Assembly: GCF_018343535.1 (NCBI RefSeq)
Contig: NZ_JAGYPF010000002.1
Coordinates: forward strand, 460,103-524,102
DNA from: Neobacillus rhizophilus
GTDB taxonomy: Bacteria; Bacillota; Bacilli; Bacillales; Cytobacillaceae
Length of the DNA stretch: 64,000 nt
Direction of reading: 5' to 3'
Below the pieces are notes generated by a model. That model was given only the letters and a program-made list of their open reading frames with translations. It was not told where the DNA came from and made no database searches. Every line of letters begins with the position of its first letter. Positions within the stretch are counted from its first letter, which is position 1. This document shows positions 60,389 to 64,000 of the stretch, one piece after another. Position numbers and translations under genes: made by a program.

Positions 60389-61879
60389 GTGAAAATGTGG
60401 TTTCGTAAAAATCCTCCCAAACGTGAAGAACACACACTTTTTGACCTGATTTTGCAATATAAAAAGTCGGGTGATTTTGTTCATTTTCATAACCCCCAGA
60501 CACCCCAGCCTTACTGGATTTCTTATTTTGGTTCATTAATTGACGTGGAGATTCTGCATCGGGATATTCTTCCTTATTTAAACCGGACAGCCCTTACTTC
60601 AATTAAAGACGTAAAGAAGATCCTTCCTTTTGAAGATGTATTGATTACAAGTGAACGGCAAATCATTGAAGATGCCCTATTAAGAGGGTCTGTTCTGATT
60701 CAACTCCATGAAAAGGATGCGGCCTGTGCCCTTGTCCGGGCGGAAATGAAGAAATCTCGTGAGGTTACCATTCCTGAAGAGGAGTATAGTGTTGTTGGAC
60801 CAAAAGAGGCATTTGTGGAATCCATTACAACGAATTTAAATCTAGTTCGCACTAGATTGCCGATTTCAGAATTACAGATTAGAGAGTATACAATTGGATC
60901 ACTTTCTAAAACAAAAGTGGCTGTGCTCTATATTGAAGGGATCGCGAATGAGGAAAACATTAATACTGTTTGTCAGCGTCTGGAAAACTTGGAATTCTAT
61001 CAAATACTGGATAGTTCTTTTATTTCTCAGTTGATCGAAGATAATGGAAACTCCCTGTTTCCGCAATTAATTGACACTGAGCGGCCAGACCGGGTGGCTG
61101 GTGTTCTTGCGGAGGGAAGCGTCGTGATTATCGTGGATGGCTCCTCCCATGCCTTAATTGGACCGATTTCCATCATGGAGCTATTTAATGCATTTGAAGA
61201 TTATTATATCAATTGGCAAATGGCTTCGGCATTCAGACTAATCCGGGTATTGGCTGTATCGTTTTCTATCTTGGTTACCCCGATTTATGTGGCCGTCTTA
61301 ACCTATCATTATCAATTAATACCGAAAGATTTAATGGTTACCTTAGTTTCATCAAGAAGAACCATTCCATTACCTCCCTTTTTGGAAGCCGTCATCCTGG
61401 AGTTAACGATTGAACTGCTTCGGGAAGCCGGAGCTAGACTTCCTACAAAGGTTGGACAAACCATCGGTATCGTAGGTGGTATCGTAATCGGAACAGCAGC
61501 CGTGGATGCCGGGTTAACGAGTAATGTACTGCTGATTATTGTCGCCCTTGCGGCTTTGGCCTCGTTTACGACCCCGGTTTACAGAATGGGTAATACGATT
61601 CGATTGCTGCGATTTCCTTTTCTGTTGATGGCGGAATTGTGGGGGCTATTGGGGATTGCGATTGCTTTTCTCTTTTTAATGAACCATTTATTGCGTTTAA
61701 CATCGCTAGGCAGACCTTATTTAGAACCAATCTATCCTCCTAGAATGAAGGATTTAAAAGATGCCATCATACGATTGCCATTTTCTTTACAATCAAACAG
61801 ACCGCATTTTTTACAGCCTCAGGATCAGAAGCGATTTTTAAAGAACAAAGCAAGTGAGGTGAAGGATATAGATGAGTAG
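60389..61879 (+). CDS. GerA-type germinant receptor subunit A (496 aa)
   Basis: A spore inner-membrane protein. The N-terminal soluble domain (about 30-240) is followed by the GerA membrane region with about five helices. Family marks include ISELQIREYTIGSLSKTKVAVLYIEGIANE, RPDRVAGVLAEGSVVIIVDGS, INWQMASAFRLIRVLAVSFSILVTPIYVAV, LREAGARLPTKVGQTIGIVGGIVIG and FTTPVYRMGNTIRLLRFPF. GTG at 60389 behind GCAGGGGGC. First gene of a gerA-gerB-gerC set that senses nutrients and starts germination; the germinant is unknown. Confidence 0.92.
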   Translation: MKMWFRKNPPKREEHTLFDLILQYKKSGDFVHFHNPQTPQPYWISYFGSLIDVEILHRDILPYLNRTALTSIKDVKKILPFEDVLITSERQIIEDALLRGSVLIQLHEKDAACALVRAEMKKSREVTIPEEEYSVVGPKEAFVESITTNLNLVRTRLPISELQIREYTIGSLSKTKVAVLYIEGIANEENINTVCQRLENLEFYQILDSSFISQLIEDNGNSLFPQLIDTERPDRVAGVLAEGSVVIIVDGSSHALIGPISIMELFNAFEDYYINWQMASAFRLIRVLAVSFSILVTPIYVAVLTYHYQLIPKDLMVTLVSSRRTIPLPPFLEAVILELTIELLREAGARLPTKVGQTIGIVGGIVIGTAAVDAGLTSNVLLIIVALAALASFTTPVYRMGNTIRLLRFPFLLMAELWGLLGIAIAFLFLMNHLLRLTSLGRPYLEPIYPPRMKDLKDAIIRLPFSLQSNRPHFLQPQDQKRFLKNKASEVKDIDE

Positions 61880-61903
61880 GAGCCTAAGCGAAGGAGGGCT
61901 GTT

Positions 61904-62995
61904 ATGAAAACGGAAATTAAACCTGAGTTTCTTGTCTCTCCCTTTCTTGTTTCCTTCCTTGTCCATGGGACGCAATATGGGGTAGGGGTTTTAAGCTTTC
62001 AACGGGAGCTCGCAGAATTTGTAGGTCATGATGCTTGGATTTCGATTATCATTACTGGATTCATTATTCATATTTTGATTTGGATGATATACACAATGCT
62101 AAATAATGATAAGGGCGATTTATTTACAATTCACCAACGTACATTCGGGAAATGGATCGGCAATTTATTTAGCCTTCTTTTTATTCTTTATGTTCTCACC
62201 ATGGCAATCACAGTGCTTCGGTCGTATATTGAAATCGTTCAAGTGTGGATGTTTCCTTTACTAAAAACATGGCCGTTCGCTTTAGTCTTGTTGCTTATTG
62301 TCTATTATGTTGTTACAAGCGGATTCCGCGCCGTTACTGGTATTTGTTTTTTAGCTGTTGTGTTTCCTGCCTATTTGATTCTAACCTTCTTTGTACCAAT
62401 TGAATTTTCAAATTTTCGAAATCTGCTGCCCATCTTCGATCATTCCATTTATGATATGGTGAAATCGATTAAGGGAGCATCCTTATCTTTTTCCGGGTTT
62501 GAATATTTATTATTTTATTATCCGTTTATTAAAAATCCGGCAAGTTCGCAAAAATATGCGCATTATGGAAATCTTTTTACTACACTCCTATATTTGCTCA
62601 TCATGATTGTAACATTGGCCTTCTTTGATCAGGAGTATCTAAAAATCGTCATATGGCCAACGTTAATGATGTGGAAGATTATAAAGTTACCCTTTGTGGA
62701 GCGCTTCGAAATAATTGGCGTTACCACGTGGGCAGTCGTGATGATGCCAATTATTTGTCTGATGTTTTGGTCAGCAAGCCGCGGAATTAAGAAGTTGTTT
62801 AAGGTTAAACAGAAGAAAGCTCTCGTTGTTCTTTTATTCATTTGTTTTACGATAAGCTGCTTTTTAACAGAAAGAGAAACGATTCAGCAATACAATCAAT
62901 GGACGTCAGAAATTGGATTTTATATATTGTTTTGCTATCTGCCTGTTCTTTTTGTTTGTTATCACATTCGGTTTAAGATGGGGAAAAAGATATGA
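61904..62995 (+). CDS. GerB-type germinant receptor subunit B, APC-like permease (363 aa)
   Basis: Ten hydrophobic segments in the amino-acid/polyamine/organocation-like fold of spore germination permeases. N-terminal ISxxQ-like PEFLVSPFLVSFLVHGTQYGVGVLSFQREL and ASLSFSGFEYLLFYYPF are typical. GAAGGAGGGC precedes the ATG. It probably holds the germinant-binding site. Its stop overlaps the GerC ATG as ATGA. Confidence 0.9.
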   Translation: MKTEIKPEFLVSPFLVSFLVHGTQYGVGVLSFQRELAEFVGHDAWISIIITGFIIHILIWMIYTMLNNDKGDLFTIHQRTFGKWIGNLFSLLFILYVLTMAITVLRSYIEIVQVWMFPLLKTWPFALVLLLIVYYVVTSGFRAVTGICFLAVVFPAYLILTFFVPIEFSNFRNLLPIFDHSIYDMVKSIKGASLSFSGFEYLLFYYPFIKNPASSQKYAHYGNLFTTLLYLLIMIVTLAFFDQEYLKIVIWPTLMMWKIIKLPFVERFEIIGVTTWAVVMMPIICLMFWSASRGIKKLFKVKQKKALVVLLFICFTISCFLTERETIQQYNQWTSEIGFYILFCYLPVLFVCYHIRFKMGKKI

Positions 62996-64000
62996 TGAAA
63001 AAGGCAAAGGCAGCGGCGGTTATCCTCATTCTTTTTTGTGCTTTTGGATTTGGCCGTGTTCCAAAACTGATTTTAGATGATATTAACATGGAATCAGCTG
63101 TCGGATACGACTATGTAAACAAATATATCATTAAAGCAACATCTGTTCTCCCGATATATAAACCTGATAAGAGCGTTGGAAATGAAACATTTACTGCCAG
63201 TGATGAACTGAGTAAGGAAACCCTCAAGAAAATTAATATGGCTTCCTCTAGGCAAATGGTGAACGGCAAATTGGAAGTGGCACTATATAGTAAAGAACTT
63301 GCCAAACAAGGAATTGGCGATCTCATTGATACCTTACAAAGGGATCCTTCTATCAGTGAAAGATTATTTTTGGCGGTTACAGATGAAGAGGCAGAAAGGA
63401 TTTTAAGTAAACGGTATGGTGACCGTGATACGGGTATTTATTTATCCATGTTAATCGAACAAAATATGGATGTAGGTTTGGTGCCCACTTATAATCTTCA
63501 TCAGTTTTTAAACACCTACTACTCCAAGTTAAGCGATCCGTTTTTACCTTTAATCGGACAAAAAGGTAAAGATATTCATATAAAGGGGATTGCATTATTT
63601 AAGGGGGACCGATATGTGAAAAGCCTCCGTCAAGACCATCAATTTATTTTTAAGGCGCTTTTACAGAAGGTCAAGCAGGGGACTTATAAGCTTAGATTAA
63701 GAAAACATCATTTTATTGCCATCGAAAATATTCATACAAAACATAATTTCCATGTAGAGAACAAAAAAAATAAGCCGGAAATCACGATCCAACTAAAGGT
63801 GAATGGAATTATTAGAGAAACGAGGGGGAAAAAGACCAACAAAAAAGCAGTCGAGCATATTAAGAAATTAATGGAGAAACAATTAGAAACACAGGGAACT
63901 GAAATGATTCGCTCGTTTCAAAAATTGCACATTGATCCATTAGGACTAGGGACACAAGTAAGAAGCAGGGTAAGAAACTTTCAAGACCAAAAATGGTTAA
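62992..64000 (+). CDS. GerC-type subunit (Ger(x)C family), partial at the right edge, no lipobox
   Basis: At least 336 codons, open to the window end. Start ATG at 62992 overlaps the gerB-type stop (ATGA). Typical Ger(x)C features are present: a ~20-residue hydrophobic N-terminus, an early DINMESAVGYDYVN segment, and TDEEAERILSK, GLVPTYNLHQFLNTYYS, IHIKGIALFKGDRYVKSL and a late KKLMEKQLETQGTEMI region. Canonical GerC proteins are lipoproteins with a GCWD-like start. Here the only N-terminal Cys is in LILFCAFGFGRVP, which is a poor lipobox, so this subunit may keep its hydrophobic segment as a membrane anchor. Confidence 0.88.
   Translation, partial: MMKKAKAAAVILILFCAFGFGRVPKLILDDINMESAVGYDYVNKYIIKATSVLPIYKPDKSVGNETFTASDELSKETLKKINMASSRQMVNGKLEVALYSKELAKQGIGDLIDTLQRDPSISERLFLAVTDEEAERILSKRYGDRDTGIYLSMLIEQNMDVGLVPTYNLHQFLNTYYSKLSDPFLPLIGQKGKDIHIKGIALFKGDRYVKSLRQDHQFIFKALLQKVKQGTYKLRLRKHHFIAIENIHTKHNFHVENKKNKPEITIQLKVNGIIRETRGKKTNKKAVEHIKKLMEKQLETQGTEMIRSFQKLHIDPLGLGTQVRSRVRNFQDQKWL

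Overview
The window reads as chromosomal DNA of a spore-forming, low-GC Bacillaceae bacterium (Bacillus, Neobacillus or Mesobacillus type). The reasons are strong AGGAGG-type ribosome binding sites, many TTG and GTG starts, a gerA-type germinant-receptor operon at the right edge, a CwlJ-like spore cortex hydrolase, and GntR, LysR, PRD and ECF-sigma regulators typical of the group. No rRNA, tRNA, CRISPR array, phage module or intact transposase was seen. Intergenic space is rich in dispersed repeats.

Left part (1-6.2 kb): the end of a permease gene, a small basic protein gene with a decayed second copy at 6 kb, a two-gene tubby-like/membrane pair, then an aromatic-compound island: enolase-superfamily cycloisomerase, DUF3870 protein and aromatic-acid MFS transporter, with T-tailed hairpins in the leaders. 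6.2-12.1 kb: a GntR-controlled ABC exporter operon (minus strand) and a polar amino-acid ABC importer of the GlnQHMP type (plus strand). 12.3-15 kb: a GGDEF/HD-GYP cyclic-di-GMP enzyme behind a DUF5317 protein and a 34-residue membrane peptide. 15.5-17.5 kb: a LysR / ECF-S component / TudS-like desulfidase operon. 17.9-25.3 kb: a HupE-like protein, a 1662-residue secreted LTD/Ig/metallophosphatase protein, and a 52-bp tandem array of ten full units plus a partial one.

Middle (25.5-40.4 kb): the scar of a deletion that fused the C-terminal halves of a RocR-like sigma-54 activator and a P5C dehydrogenase; a BenE transporter; AlkD-like repair protein; AraC/GyrI regulator; CwlJ-like hydrolase; isochorismatase-family hydrolase; prohibitin-like protein; DUF3291 protein; an ECF sigma/anti-sigma pair next to two exported proteins that share an ECF-type promoter motif; and a YeiH exporter divergent from its LysR regulator.

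Right part (40.7-64 kb): the MpsABC/DabBA inorganic-carbon system with a carbonic-anhydrase-like protein that has lost its zinc ligands; a cellobiose-type PTS operon whose GH1 phospho-glycosidase has Gln in place of the acid/base Glu, divergent from a PRD regulator with three 22-bp-phased operator-like repeats; a six-gene Dga-type operon (amidohydrolase, DgaE, DgaF, sugar kinase, GntR, GntP); two uncharacterised membrane proteins; and gerAA-AB-AC-type genes, the last cut by the window edge.

The thread through the whole window is a palindromic REP-like family with core GGGGACGGTTCT (at least 17 sites). In six genes the TGA that opens the element is itself the stop codon, in one a stop directly abuts it, and in one the element is translated as a C-terminal tail. 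Other repeat families are a ~140-bp TACTTTCC-rich element (four copies), a ~350-bp diverged element (two copies) and a GTGCCnGGC hairpin (two copies).
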